From NCBI GenBank assembly GCA_030059665.1, contig JANVYR010000001.1, positions 1-39,202 on the forward strand: a stretch of DNA of 39,202 nucleotides, written 5' to 3'. The stretch is from Candidatus Calditenuis fumarioli. GTDB taxonomy: Archaea > Thermoproteota > Nitrososphaeria_A > Caldarchaeales > Calditenuaceae. Numbering within the stretch: the first letter of the stretch is position 1; the number at the start of each line of letters is the position of its first letter. Positions 1 to 8,267 of the stretch are shown here, one piece after another. The position numbers were made by a program, and so were the translations under genes. The notes below the pieces were generated by a model. It was not told where the DNA came from, ran no database searches, and saw only the letters and a program-made list of their open reading frames with translations.

Positions 1-533
1 CTCTCATCTAGAAATATCCCCCTAGGATCAGCCATCTCGGAGTTAATGCCGTAAATTGCCCTGTCGGGGTGTGGACACGAATTCCCCGATGTCGATAATC
101 TTTCCCTGTCCAGGACTATGGCTCCGAACGTCTGCACCGATATCGCTATTTCGTTCTCACCTACGGAGATTCCCCAGGCCCTGTGAGGTACCATAATTTT
201 CCGTTTAGGTGCAGCGTTACCGTCGTCCTCGTAATCGAAGACGACCATGCTGTCCTCGATGTCGTTGTTCACAGCAAATATCTCCCCCGCTCGATGTCTA
301 AAGCTATGCCCGCAACGAAGCCCACCTCTGTTTCTGGTCCTATTATTTGACGAAATGGTTCTACGACAGGTCCATTGGATTTCGCATCGTCCATGGAGAA
401 GATGAGAATGCTTTTCCTGTTAGGGTCCGAGAGGACCAGTTTCCTAGTGAACGAGTCTAAAGTCGTCCCATGTATTATCTGGATAAGGATCTGCGATTGA
501 TCGGAATGGTTTGTAGTGAAGCTCGTCGGTCAT
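1..533 (-). pseudogene. frameshifted beta-propeller (NHL/YncE-like) remnant, open at left edge
   Basis: No single frame is open across this stretch, but three successive minus-strand frames join into one plausible protein. It starts at the ATG at 533 (MTDELHYKPFRSIADPY), shifts frame around 450-480 into a segment containing LDSFTRKLVLSDPNRKSI, and shifts again near 290 into GEIFAVNNDIEDSMVVFDYE followed by HRAWGISVGENEIAISVQ. The repeated pattern of 'G-I-A-(L/V)-D ... E-I-(F/A)-(A/I)-(V/S)' with an aromatic before 'D' is typical of NHL/YncE-like beta-propeller blades. A TATA-like TTTAAATATAA (554-564, minus strand) lies about 26 bp before the ATG, so the gene once had a leaderless promoter. 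In-frame stops occur at about 444 and 269. The two shifts indicate a broken gene; sequencing error is the alternative. The rest lies outside the window. Confidence 0.55.
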
Positions 534-758
534 CAGGTTAAGTCTGCAGGCGCTTATATTTAAACATGGTTATCTATTTGTTTAGTCGTGATGCGACACT
601 AATATAGGCATAATTCTAAAGGCCGCTTAGTCATGCCATTGAGCGGTCTTATGTGGTTTGGTCGTTCATAAGTGCGCCCTGATTAAAGTAGCAGATATAG
701 AGACGTAGAAGAGGCAGAAGACTCGAGAGATTGAACGGTTGGCGTAAATCCTCATGTG

Positions 759-956
759 TTACGTCTCTCCGAGCGTCCTTTTGACCTCCTCTCTTAAGCC
801 TCTGACCAGCTGCATCCTAGCATCGAAGACTGAGTTGCACTCCGTACACCTGACGGCCATCGGTGCGTTGAGCTCCCAGACGAACTCCTTGCCGCAGTGC
901 TCACACGTCAGAATTATCCCCTTGAGGACCGCTCTATGCTCCTCCACTCGGTTCAC
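759..956 (-). CDS. small zinc-ribbon protein (65 aa)
   Basis: A 65-residue protein with one four-cysteine zinc-ribbon: C18-x2-C21 and C37-x2-C40, with a G after the first pair (CEHCGKEF) and a matching second knuckle (CTECNSVF). The basic/acidic C-terminal helix follows. The GTG start overlaps the stop of the upstream diiron-oxidase-like gene (GTGA), preceded by AGAGGTGA as ribosome-binding site, so the two are translationally coupled and probably act together. The zinc site is seen directly; the job (regulator, electron or substrate partner, or RNA-binding) cannot be told from sequence. Confidence 0.75.
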   Translation of the reverse strand: MNRVEEHRAVLKGIILTCEHCGKEFVWELNAPMAVRCTECNSVFDARMQLVRGLREEVKRTLGET

Positions 957-1861
957 CTCTTACTGGCCCTAAGCGTCTCGTAGAACTTCCTCCATCCCTC
1001 ATATTCCCTTATTATCGCCTCCTTGAAAGCCCTCTCTGCGATTTCCTGGAGTTCCTTCGTGACGCAGTACTTAGCGAGAATGTACTGCCCGAACCTCTCG
1101 TGGTAGATGTCTATGTAGCTGTGAACGTCGGGGTGTATCAGATGTCTCTCGGGAATCTTGTAGACCTTCCTCAGAGCAATAGCGACCTGTCTGGTTGGCT
1201 TAGGTATCCACCTCTCCCTAAGCATCTGGGCTGCAGCTATCTCTACGAAGTGGCCTTCCATGCACAGCTTGAGATAGTAGAGGTCCCTCTTGGTCAGGTG
1301 AAGGTCGCCTATGTCGTGGGCGGAGACCTCCCTTTCAGCCTCCTCCCTGCTCATCCCGAAGGCGCCAGTCAACAGGTCGAACAGCATCTCGTTGTGACCC
1401 GTCTCCTCGAAGAGGTGCCTAGCTATCATGTCCCTCACCTCCTTAAGTCCCGCGAGATGTGCCCTGAAGTGCGCTATGCCCTCGTACATGAATGAGGTGC
1501 CCGCATATCTGGCCAGATTTACGGCCCAACTCTTCAGCTCCTCCCATGTCAGCTCTCCCTTGACTATCAGCGGAGTCTGATTGGGGAAGAATGGCTCTCC
1601 CGAGTGATCCCTCATGAACCCGTTGTGCCACTCGATCAACCTCTCGACGAATTCCGCTGCCGGAAGCTCTTTCCATCCCTGCCAGCCCACGGAGAAGATT
1701 CCCTTGACAGGCGTGTAGGCACCGACGACGTGCAGCTCCCTTTCGCTGCCCTTGACGTGTTTCGCGTAGCTGAAGGGTTCGAGTCTGAACTGAACCTTTA
1801 GAGCCTCTACTATCTCCCTTTCATACGCTTCGTCATGAAAAAGTGATCCGGTTCCTGTCAC
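953..1861 (-). CDS. heme-oxygenase-like diiron oxidase (CADD/TenA/PqqC-like fold)
   Basis: An all-helical protein of the TenA/PqqC/CADD superfamily, today usually named 'iron-containing redox enzyme family' or heme-oxygenase-like diiron oxidase. The third metal helix is clear: HSYIDIYH gives H-x3-D-x2-H, the spacing of the diiron ligands in Chlamydia CADD. An upstream helix carries HLFEETGHNE, typical of the family's Glu-containing helix. The frame is open from a TTG at 1918, but a TATA element (ATATAAA, 1884-1890) sits 26 bp before an in-frame GTG at 1861, so I place the start there (302 aa). The longer version would begin inside its own promoter. It is divergent from the first binding-protein gene and coupled to the zinc-ribbon gene. 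Substrate is unknown; family members oxidise amino or fatty acids or quinone precursors. Confidence 0.7.
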   Translation of the reverse strand: MTGTGSLFHDEAYEREIVEALKVQFRLEPFSYAKHVKGSERELHVVGAYTPVKGIFSVGWQGWKELPAAEFVERLIEWHNGFMRDHSGEPFFPNQTPLIVKGELTWEELKSWAVNLARYAGTSFMYEGIAHFRAHLAGLKEVRDMIARHLFEETGHNEMLFDLLTGAFGMSREEAEREVSAHDIGDLHLTKRDLYYLKLCMEGHFVEIAAAQMLRERWIPKPTRQVAIALRKVYKIPERHLIHPDVHSYIDIYHERFGQYILAKYCVTKELQEIAERAFKEAIIREYEGWRKFYETLRASKR

Positions 1862-1883
1862 GGGAGAGCTGTAGTATAGGGCG

Positions 1884-1890
1884 ATATAAA
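1884..1890 (-). promoter_or_regulatory. TATA box of the diiron-oxidase-like gene
   Basis: ATATAAA (TTTATAT on the minus strand) centred 26 bp before the in-frame GTG at 1861, the spacing expected for a leaderless archaeal transcript. This decides the start of the diiron-oxidase-like gene. Confidence 0.55.
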
Positions 1891-1924
1891 TTTTTAGGCT
1901 TAAGTTAAACCTTTTCAAAAAATA

Positions 1925-1934
1925 TTTTTATATC
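1925..1934 (+). promoter_or_regulatory. TATA box of the first solute-binding-protein gene
   Basis: TTTTTATATC centred about 26 bp before the GTG at 1956. It lies back to back with the promoter of the divergent diiron-oxidase-like gene, so the two TATA boxes are only about 40 bp apart and could be co-regulated. Confidence 0.6.
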
Positions 1935-1955
1935 AAACTAAAGATTGCGAAGGGC

Positions 1956-3101
1956 GTGAGAGACTCCACTTGTCGTAGAGGACCCGATTCAGATTATTCG
2001 ATTAGCAGGCGTAAGGCCATCTCTAAGGTTGCGGCGACCCTTGTCGCGACCGCCTTTGCGGCCGGTGTTGGAGGATACTATATCGGTGCATCTACAGGAT
2101 CGCAACGATTGCAAACGGAGGCTAGGACCGTTACCGTTCAGAAAATCTCCACTGTTACTATGACGCCTGCGCGACAACCAGTCACAATAAGTTTCACTAA
2201 TACTCAAGGGATGAGGGGGGCATCACTCCCCTCTCTCGTGATAGAGAACGTCAAGGAAATCCGTGAAATGTTGAAAGTCGATTTAAAATATAACATTGTC
2301 AGAGGCGCTGGTGAAGCATTAAAGGAACTCGCTGACGGTAGAGCAGACGTAGTTGCTGTCACACCAGCTCTCAATGCATTTCAAGCTTTTGAGACGAATC
2401 CAGAACTCAAGATTAAGATAGTTTACTTTGCAGACATAAGTGATACGAGCGGATTTATTGTTGGAGCTAATTCACCATTTAATTCGCTGGAGGACATAAA
2501 ACGTGATATTCAGCAGGGGAGGAAGATAAAAGTTGGGATTAGTAGACCGGGTTCGAAGGTACATCTGCTCTCCTATGTCTTGGCCCACGTGTTAGGCACC
2601 AAAATAGGGGAGGGGATCGAAGTCGTTGCTCTTGGAGAGGTAGATGCAATAGTAGCGGCCCTTACTAGGGGGGAGATAGATGGTTTTCCATGGTCTTTAG
2701 ACACCTTATGGCGATTGGAAGAGGAGAATAAAGGGAAGGTGATCTATTACTTCAGCGAATACTTTGGTCCTCAATGGCACGAGCGCACATTTGTTACGAC
2801 AGAAGAAGTAATTGCAAAGAATCCAGAAATAGTTGGTCGTTTCATCGAACTATGGCGTGAAGCCATTAGGTATTATCAGCTACATAGGGAAAAAGTAATA
2901 ACGCTGATGGCGTCACCGCCACCAGTTGGAATTGGAACTACTCCAACAATAGCGAAACGGTACACGGGAGTGTACCAGCCGAATTATGTTGGAGCACCCT
3001 TAATGGAAGCAATAGATAACGCAGTTAAGATAGGGTCAGCAATAGGATTATTAAAGAGGTCTCCACCGATAGACCAATTGTACACTACAAGATTTCTATG
3101 A
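1956..3101 (+). CDS. Tat-type NMT1/SsuA-like ABC solute-binding protein, paralog 1
   Basis: Extracytoplasmic substrate-binding protein of the NMT1/SsuA/TauA type. Near residue 19 is a twin-arginine-like motif (SRRKAISK) followed by a hydrophobic segment ending in GVGGYYIG, then a Thr/Val-rich linker that probably spaces the domain from the membrane. The mature domain starts at ITISFTNTQG-like residues and has the two-lobe signature with KVGISRPGSK (second-lobe phosphate-loop-like turn), DAIVAALTRGEIDGFPW and the C-terminal SPPIDQLYTTRFL. It shares this layout with the two following genes. GTG start, leaderless. Codon choice is noticeably AT-richer than in paralogs 2 and 3. No permease or ATPase gene is in the window; the ligand is unknown, perhaps an aromatic or organic acid given the neighbourhood. 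Confidence 0.8.
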   Translation: MRDSTCRRGPDSDYSISRRKAISKVAATLVATAFAAGVGGYYIGASTGSQRLQTEARTVTVQKISTVTMTPARQPVTISFTNTQGMRGASLPSLVIENVKEIREMLKVDLKYNIVRGAGEALKELADGRADVVAVTPALNAFQAFETNPELKIKIVYFADISDTSGFIVGANSPFNSLEDIKRDIQQGRKIKVGISRPGSKVHLLSYVLAHVLGTKIGEGIEVVALGEVDAIVAALTRGEIDGFPWSLDTLWRLEEENKGKVIYYFSEYFGPQWHERTFVTTEEVIAKNPEIVGRFIELWREAIRYYQLHREKVITLMASPPPVGIGTTPTIAKRYTGVYQPNYVGAPLMEAIDNAVKIGSAIGLLKRSPPIDQLYTTRFL

Positions 3102-3349
3102 TGTTTCTGAGGTATGATAGATAACCAACGTTGTGCAGGGCAATTTCTGCGCTTATCTTCTCATCATTCGAATATCTCCAGTGGACTAGTTGCGATGCCT
3201 TCCTAGTCTTGTTGCCTTCAGAATTGCTTTAGGCGACGTTTTTCGGTGCCCAAAGGCGCGGGTTTTCCTGATTGGATGAGCGGATGTGCACCTCGACATC
3301 GGAGAGTGAAGAAGGATGAAGGGTCTTCATAGGGCTAGACAGGAAGATG

Positions 3350-3640
3350 CTACAAGCGATCATGATTATGCATGACGAGGGTCGAGGATAATAGCAGAGT
3401 GTAGAACCAATCGGGTGGGCTATCGATCAAAAGAGGTAGGGTACTTCCTCTTATATGATGTTCATTTCGTATTCTTGGTATCCGTTCCTGTCCTTTCCGT
3501 CCTCCCCTACTCAGATGATCGCAGTAGACGGATTTGAGACCTCCCATGAACCTGACCTTCCTGAGGTAGTTCAGGCACCTCTCCCTATCAGGAAGGAAGG
3601 CAGGCCTCACCGCATCGGGGTCCACGAAGAACGCCTGCAA
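3350..3640 (-). pseudogene. decayed IS1595-like transposase N-terminal fragment
   Basis: The minus-strand frame begins with a TTG and reads AFFVDPDAVRPAFLPDRERC then LNYLRKVRFMGGLKSVYC. This is the typical start of IS1595/ISNCY-type transposases: an 'ERCLxYLRKVRF.DG..C..C' helix leading to a zinc ribbon. The second zinc-ribbon half appears only after a frame change: the adjacent frame gives NGYQEYEMNI where active elements have 'NGYQEYxCKxCG'. Downstream, traces of the DDE N-terminus (DWFYTLLLSS) are recognisable, then stops. No inverted repeats or catalytic core are seen. It is a relic, not an active element, sitting in the gap between two binding-protein genes. Confidence 0.45.
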
Positions 3641-4056
3641 AGAAGGAATATTAATCCCTTATGAGAACGAGATGAGCACTCGGATTAAACCACAAGGCAA
3701 GTGTCGAGGAGCATGTCTAAAAATTCTCCACACGCTTATTAACAATCGGCTTAATTCATCGTCCTATTTCCGCTCTCCAAGCCCTGGAGAGGCGATTTTC
3801 AGGGGCAGTTCTCCGGTTGAAGTAAGCTTTTACATGAACTTTTTGGGAAGGTTTAAGTAGTGATTTGTCATGCGATGCAGGTCGCCATACCAACTTTTAT
3901 ACTTTTCGACAAAGCTTATACGAAATTTGGAGAAAGCGCAAAGACACCACCAAGATTTCCGGGAATTGGGGCATTGGAGGCGAAAAGTTCAGAGAATTAA
4001 TCCACAAGGCACAATCATAGAAAAATTAATAATTTAGTATCTTTAATGCGAACGGC
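3641..4056. other. intergenic spacer without a recognisable gene
   Basis: About 416 bp of AT-rich DNA between the transposase relic and the second binding-protein gene. Short open frames here have no recognisable composition or motif. The 3' end holds the promoter of the next gene: TTAATAATTTA (about 4026-4036) lies 26 bp before the GTG at 4057. A second TATA-like stretch (around 3896-3915) has no gene behind it. Likely mostly decayed sequence. Confidence 0.5.
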
Positions 4057-5205
4057 GTGGACAACTCGCACAAACGAGTCTACACCAGAAGGGAGGCCAT
4101 TGCGAAATCGATAGCAGGGATCGCTGGGGCGGCTGTGGTGGCTGGAGTCGGTGGATATCTCCTCGGGTCATCAGCTGGAGCCGTCACTAAAACCGTTACC
4201 GCGCAACAGGGAATCCAGACGGTGATCAGGACTTTATTGACAACTGTTAGGGAGACCACAACCGTTACAGCGGAACCGAGATTGGAACCCATCAATATAA
4301 AGTTCACAAATACACAGGGAGGTAGAGGTACAGCTCCGAACACTCTCATCCACGAAAACCGGAAGGAACTGGCTGAAAAGTACAAGATCAACTTCAACTA
4401 TAACGTAGTTGAAGGGACGGGTGCTGCAGTCAAAGAGTTGGTTGAGGGAAGGGCTGATATTATAGGGCCCGCCACAGTAGCAGGATTAGCTGCAGCCATG
4501 GAACAGAATCCGCAGATCAAAATAGTGTATTTCGTGGATATTGGGGTATATACCACCTTCATGGTAGGTCCAAACTCACCATACAAGTCCCTGAGCGATC
4601 TAAGGGAAGCCATACGTCAAGGGAAGAAGATCCGCGTGGGTTACTCAAGGCCAGGTTCCCTGTCTTACACCTACACAGTGATACTGGCACACATCCTTGG
4701 AACTAAACTGGGAGAAGGGGTTGAAGGTGTGGCACTCGGCGCGATCGACGCCATAGTTGCTGCCACGGTGCGAGGGGAGGTAGACGGATTTCCGTGGACT
4801 CCGGACGTCCACTGGAGGCTTGAAGAGGAGGGGAAGGGGAGAGTCATTTACAGCTTCAGCGAATACTTCGGGTCGAAATGGCACGAACTCTGCTTCGCGA
4901 CGACAGAACAGATCATAAGGAACAATCCGGAAATGATCAGCAGGTTCGTGAACTACTGGCGCGATGTGACTCGCTATTATCTTCTGAACAGAGAGGAGGC
5001 GATTTCTCTGATGATGGCACAACCGCCGAAGGGGTTCGGAATGAGCAAGAACGTTGCCGAGAGATATTATTCAACGTACCTCGTGAATTACGTCGGTGCA
5101 CCTATCCGAGAAGCTCTTGCGAACGTCGACTTCTTCGCCAAGCTGACCGGTGTTGCCAAGAACCCACCACCAATAGACCAGTGGTATACAACTCAATTCC
5201 TTTAA
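4057..5205 (+). CDS. Tat-type NMT1/SsuA-like ABC solute-binding protein, paralog 2
   Basis: Second of three tandem paralogous extracytoplasmic binding proteins. The N-terminus has a twin-arginine-like motif (TRREAIAK, from residue 10), a hydrophobic stretch ending GVGGYLLGSS, and a Thr-rich linker (VIRTLLTTVRETTTVT). The binding domain carries the same blocks as paralog 1: KFTNTQGGRGTAPNTL, RVGYSRPGSLSYTY, DAIVAATVRGEVDGFPW, and the C-terminal NPPPIDQWYTTQFL. GTG start with a TATA box 26 bp upstream and no Shine-Dalgarno, hence leaderless. A T-run follows the gene. No transporter partners are encoded here, so it must use a permease elsewhere or act alone at the cell surface. Ligand unknown. 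Confidence 0.8.
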   Translation: MDNSHKRVYTRREAIAKSIAGIAGAAVVAGVGGYLLGSSAGAVTKTVTAQQGIQTVIRTLLTTVRETTTVTAEPRLEPINIKFTNTQGGRGTAPNTLIHENRKELAEKYKINFNYNVVEGTGAAVKELVEGRADIIGPATVAGLAAAMEQNPQIKIVYFVDIGVYTTFMVGPNSPYKSLSDLREAIRQGKKIRVGYSRPGSLSYTYTVILAHILGTKLGEGVEGVALGAIDAIVAATVRGEVDGFPWTPDVHWRLEEEGKGRVIYSFSEYFGSKWHELCFATTEQIIRNNPEMISRFVNYWRDVTRYYLLNREEAISLMMAQPPKGFGMSKNVAERYYSTYLVNYVGAPIREALANVDFFAKLTGVAKNPPPIDQWYTTQFL

Positions 5206-5211
5206 GTACTG

Positions 5212-5219
5212 CGTTTTTT
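5212..5219 (+). terminator. T-run terminator after binding-protein paralog 2
   Basis: GCGTTTTTTG shortly after the stop codon of paralog 2. Archaeal intrinsic termination needs only a U-rich stretch, and the next gene has its own TATA box, so a stop here is plausible. Confidence 0.4.
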
Positions 5220-5301
5220 GAGAATTGAATATAAGCTTTACTAAAAGAAATAAAAATTGGTACGGGTAATCTTCCTATCATGAAAATTTGGATGAGATAT
5301 A

Positions 5302-5309
5302 TTTAAATA
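5302..5309 (+). promoter_or_regulatory. TATA box of binding-protein paralog 3
   Basis: TTTAAATA lies about 28 bp before the ATG at 5334 and about 20 bp before a TTG at 5325. The spacing favours the ATG as the leaderless start. Confidence 0.5.
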
Positions 5310-5333
5310 ACAGAATTAATTAAATTGACCGAG

Positions 5334-6503
5334 ATGTCGGAATACAACTCGTCTTTTATTGTTTCTAGGAGAAGAGCTTTGGCGAGGATCGTGGGTGGCG
5401 TAATCGGTGCGGCGATAGCTGCAGGCGTGGGAGGGTATTTCGTTGGGTCGAGTATCGGAAGGGGGGAGAAAACTGTGACATTAACTCAACGCGGTTCAGA
5501 GGTCACTAGAACAGTCTTTTCCACCGTGAGAGAGGTTGTGACGACCACCGTCAGAGCTGAACCCGTGCCGCTATCAGTAAGAATAACCACCACACAAGGA
5601 GGGATTGGTCTCGCGCCCTATCACCTGATCATACAGAGGTATCTGGACGGAGGTCAGGAGATGGCAAAGAAGTTAGGACTCAGGGTGGACGCGTTCAATG
5701 TCGTCCGAGGAACTGGGGAGGCGATGAAGGAGTTGCTCGAGGGACGCGCAGATGTGATCACGGGTGTTAATGTGATAGAGGCCGCAAGACAGGTGGAAGA
5801 GACTAAAGGCGAGGTCAAGATATTCTACTTCTGCGAATATGGGAATTACGTTTCGCTGGTGGTGGCGCCCAATTCGCAGTATAAATCAATAGAAGACCTT
5901 CGACGGGTCGTCAGAGAGGGCAAAAGGTTGAAGGTAGGATTCTCTAGGCCAGGATCGCTTACCCACGCCTATGTCTACATACTGAGTACCATACTAGGAA
6001 CTGAGATCGGAAAAGGGATCGAAGCAGTGTCGTTGGGCGAGTTCGATGCGATAGTGGCGGCCCTCAACAGAGGTGAGATAGACTGCTTCCCATGGAGCGT
6101 GAGCAGGACGTTCTCTTTAGAAGAGACCGGTAAAGGAAAAATAATTTATTACTTCAACGAGTTCCTGGGGACGAAGTGGCATGATTTGTGTCACGTTTCT
6201 ACGACAAGCTACCTACAGAAGAACAAAGAGACAGTTAGGAGGTTCGTTTCATACTGGCGGGAAGCCGTGCGTGCTTGGATGCTCAACCCGGAGCTTTCCA
6301 TCTCGCTAATGAAGGCTGACCCTCCGAAGGGACTTGGCCTCACCGACTCTGCGGCTAAAAGGTGGTACAATACGCTCGTGCCTAACCCGCTTGGTGCGCC
6401 TAACACCGATGCTCTGAAGGAGATAGAGAAGTACGGTAAGCTCATAGGACTTTTAAAGAATCCCCCACCTGTTGAGCAATGGTACACAACAGAGTACCTG
6501 TGA
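5334..6503 (+). CDS. Tat-type NMT1/SsuA-like ABC solute-binding protein, paralog 3
   Basis: Third tandem binding protein, 389 aa from the ATG chosen by TATA spacing (a TTG three codons earlier is the alternative). It has a twin-arginine-like SRRRALAR, a hydrophobic segment ending GVGGYFVGSS, a Thr/Val-rich linker, and then the conserved blocks: ITTTQGGIGLAPYHLI, KVGFSRPGSLTHAY, DAIVAALNRGEIDCFPW, and NPPPVEQWYTTEYL at the C-terminus. It is slightly longer than its paralogs, with extra residues in the first lobe (YLDGGQEMAKKLG). It ends about 90 bp before the ThDP decarboxylase-like gene on the same strand, so uptake and catabolism of the same compound is an attractive inference. No permease or ATPase is nearby. 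Confidence 0.8.
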   Translation: MSEYNSSFIVSRRRALARIVGGVIGAAIAAGVGGYFVGSSIGRGEKTVTLTQRGSEVTRTVFSTVREVVTTTVRAEPVPLSVRITTTQGGIGLAPYHLIIQRYLDGGQEMAKKLGLRVDAFNVVRGTGEAMKELLEGRADVITGVNVIEAARQVEETKGEVKIFYFCEYGNYVSLVVAPNSQYKSIEDLRRVVREGKRLKVGFSRPGSLTHAYVYILSTILGTEIGKGIEAVSLGEFDAIVAALNRGEIDCFPWSVSRTFSLEETGKGKIIYYFNEFLGTKWHDLCHVSTTSYLQKNKETVRRFVSYWREAVRAWMLNPELSISLMKADPPKGLGLTDSAAKRWYNTLVPNPLGAPNTDALKEIEKYGKLIGLLKNPPPVEQWYTTEYL

Positions 6504-6596
6504 CCGCCGCTAACGGTATGAACGGAGGAGCGATAATGAAGCTCAAACATACAGTATATATTTCACGCTTGAAAGCAAAAGATACGTGAGCTGAAA

Positions 6597-8264
6597 ATGA
6601 TTGGGTCGCACGTTCTTTTAACGACGCTCCAAGAGTTGGGATTGACGACCGTATTCGGTAATCCGGGCTCGACGGAGGTTCCATGGTTAGACGAGTTGCC
6701 TAAGTTCGAGGGCATATGGTACGTCCTCGCCCTTCATGAGTCTATCGCCGTGAGCATGGCAGACGGGTATGCCCAGGCTAGAAGGGGACCTGCCGTCGCA
6801 TCCGTTCACGCGTCTCCGGGCTTCCTCCACTGCATGAGCGCCTTATATAATGCTAAGGTCGCAGGGACGCCGGTCATTGTACTAGCTGGTCAGATCGAAA
6901 GCGAGATCCTCATAAGGGATCCATTCTTGGCCTCGGATTTTGTGTCTGCTTCACGGGGATATGCAAAATGGGCATGGGAACTCAGGTCGGCAAACGAGAT
7001 AAGGTATGCTATTAGGAGGGCTGTAAAGGTAGCCACATCTCCTCCAACCGGACCTGTAGTTCTTTCAGTCCCCAGAGATTTCTTCGACGAGGAGATAGAA
7101 TGGGACATGCCGATGCCTACAGACTACAGGTCGGTACCTTGGGACTACGCACCGGAGGAAGACGTAATTGAGAGAGCCTCGGAACTCCTCCTCAATTCCG
7201 AGTCCCCTGCCATGATATGTGGGCCCGAGGTAAGATGGTTCAATGCGATCCCCGAGTGTGTTTCACTTGCAGACCTCCTGGGACTCAAGGTCTACGACGA
7301 CGTGCGATTTGGGATCTATTTTCCAGTTACCCACCGCTTCTATTTCGGAAGTTTCACCAAAGACGACCTCAAATCCCACGACCTCATTCTAGTTGTTGGT
7401 CAGAAATTATTTTATGAGAGGACCCGTGAACAAGTCCCCCTCGTGAGCAGGAATCAAAGGATTCTGCACATAACCACGGATCCCATTGAGCTCGGAAAGA
7501 ACTATGAAGCAACCCTCTGTATACTCGGAAATCCAAAGAATGTGGTAGCGAAGTTGGTGAAGAAGTGCTCCGAGAAACTATCATCGTGGTCTGAAAAGGT
7601 TGAGAGGCGTAAGAAGGAGTTGGAGAGGGAAAGATCCGCAAAGCTGGACGAAGACGAGCGTGAGCTGAAGGACTATTACGACAGGAAACCGGTTTCGCCC
7701 CACAGGCTTGTCAGAGAGGTCGATCGCGTCTTCGGAAACAATGGGAGATTGAACGTGGTTGTTGAGGCCGTGACCACGCAGCCCTACATACGTCGATACC
7801 TCAAGTCGCTTACCGGAGACAATTACTATTCGTCACCGGGAGCAGCGCTGGGATGGGGAGTTGCTGCAGCTGTGGGCGTTAAGCTCGCTAGAGGGGAAGA
7901 AGAGGTGGTTTGCTTCACAGGAGATGGTGCGTTCATGTACTATCCACAGTCCCTCTGGACTGCAGCTAGGATGGGACTTAAAATTGTGACCATAATTGCG
8001 AATAACAGAGCCTACATGAATGACAAGCTTCATCTCATGAGCAGAAGAGGCCATGCTTATAAGATGGGGTACTATCAACCAGTCGAAATAGACAACCCTC
8101 CTATCTCATTCGTGAGCATAGCAAAGGGGATAGGTTGCGACGGTTTGGAGGTCAAAGATCCCTCGGAGCTCCAGGACGCGCTGGAGAAGGCCTTATCGAG
8201 CGATCGGCCGTTCGTCATCGACGTCAGGGTAGACCCGGAGGTCTTCGACAGGTCAAGGGTGTGA
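6597..8264 (+). CDS. ThDP-dependent decarboxylase, benzoylformate-decarboxylase-like
   Basis: Thiamine-diphosphate enzyme of the acetolactate synthase/benzoylformate decarboxylase superfamily, 555 aa, full length. The N-terminal PYR domain has FGNPGSTEVPWL with Ser25, the activating Glu48 (ALHESIAVSMADGYAQ) and His71 (SVHASPG). These match Ser26, Glu47 and His70 of Pseudomonas benzoylformate decarboxylase. The C-terminal PP domain has the Mg-ThDP motif GDGAF...NN at about residues 441-469. A lysine/glutamate-rich charged segment (about 325-360) links the domains. It most likely decarboxylates an aromatic or branched 2-oxoacid to the aldehyde; carboligation or oxalyl-CoA-type chemistry cannot be excluded. 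The next gene, an amidohydrolase-fold protein, begins 3 nt after the stop, so they form an operon. Confidence 0.75.
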   Translation: MIGSHVLLTTLQELGLTTVFGNPGSTEVPWLDELPKFEGIWYVLALHESIAVSMADGYAQARRGPAVASVHASPGFLHCMSALYNAKVAGTPVIVLAGQIESEILIRDPFLASDFVSASRGYAKWAWELRSANEIRYAIRRAVKVATSPPTGPVVLSVPRDFFDEEIEWDMPMPTDYRSVPWDYAPEEDVIERASELLLNSESPAMICGPEVRWFNAIPECVSLADLLGLKVYDDVRFGIYFPVTHRFYFGSFTKDDLKSHDLILVVGQKLFYERTREQVPLVSRNQRILHITTDPIELGKNYEATLCILGNPKNVVAKLVKKCSEKLSSWSEKVERRKKELERERSAKLDEDERELKDYYDRKPVSPHRLVREVDRVFGNNGRLNVVVEAVTTQPYIRRYLKSLTGDNYYSSPGAALGWGVAAAVGVKLARGEEEVVCFTGDGAFMYYPQSLWTAARMGLKIVTIIANNRAYMNDKLHLMSRRGHAYKMGYYQPVEIDNPPISFVSIAKGIGCDGLEVKDPSELQDALEKALSSDRPFVIDVRVDPEVFDRSRV

Positions 8265-8267
8265 GAG

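Noticed and set aside
629-657. Hairpin AGGCCGCT...AGCGGTCT as terminator or small RNA
   Set aside because: Eight-base stem with a G-U pair and a 14-base loop, no T-run; archaeal termination does not need it and no transcript is implied.
3672-3860. 62-codon open frame in the spacer before paralog 2
   Set aside because: No promoter spacing, no homology-like motif and mixed composition; judged chance.
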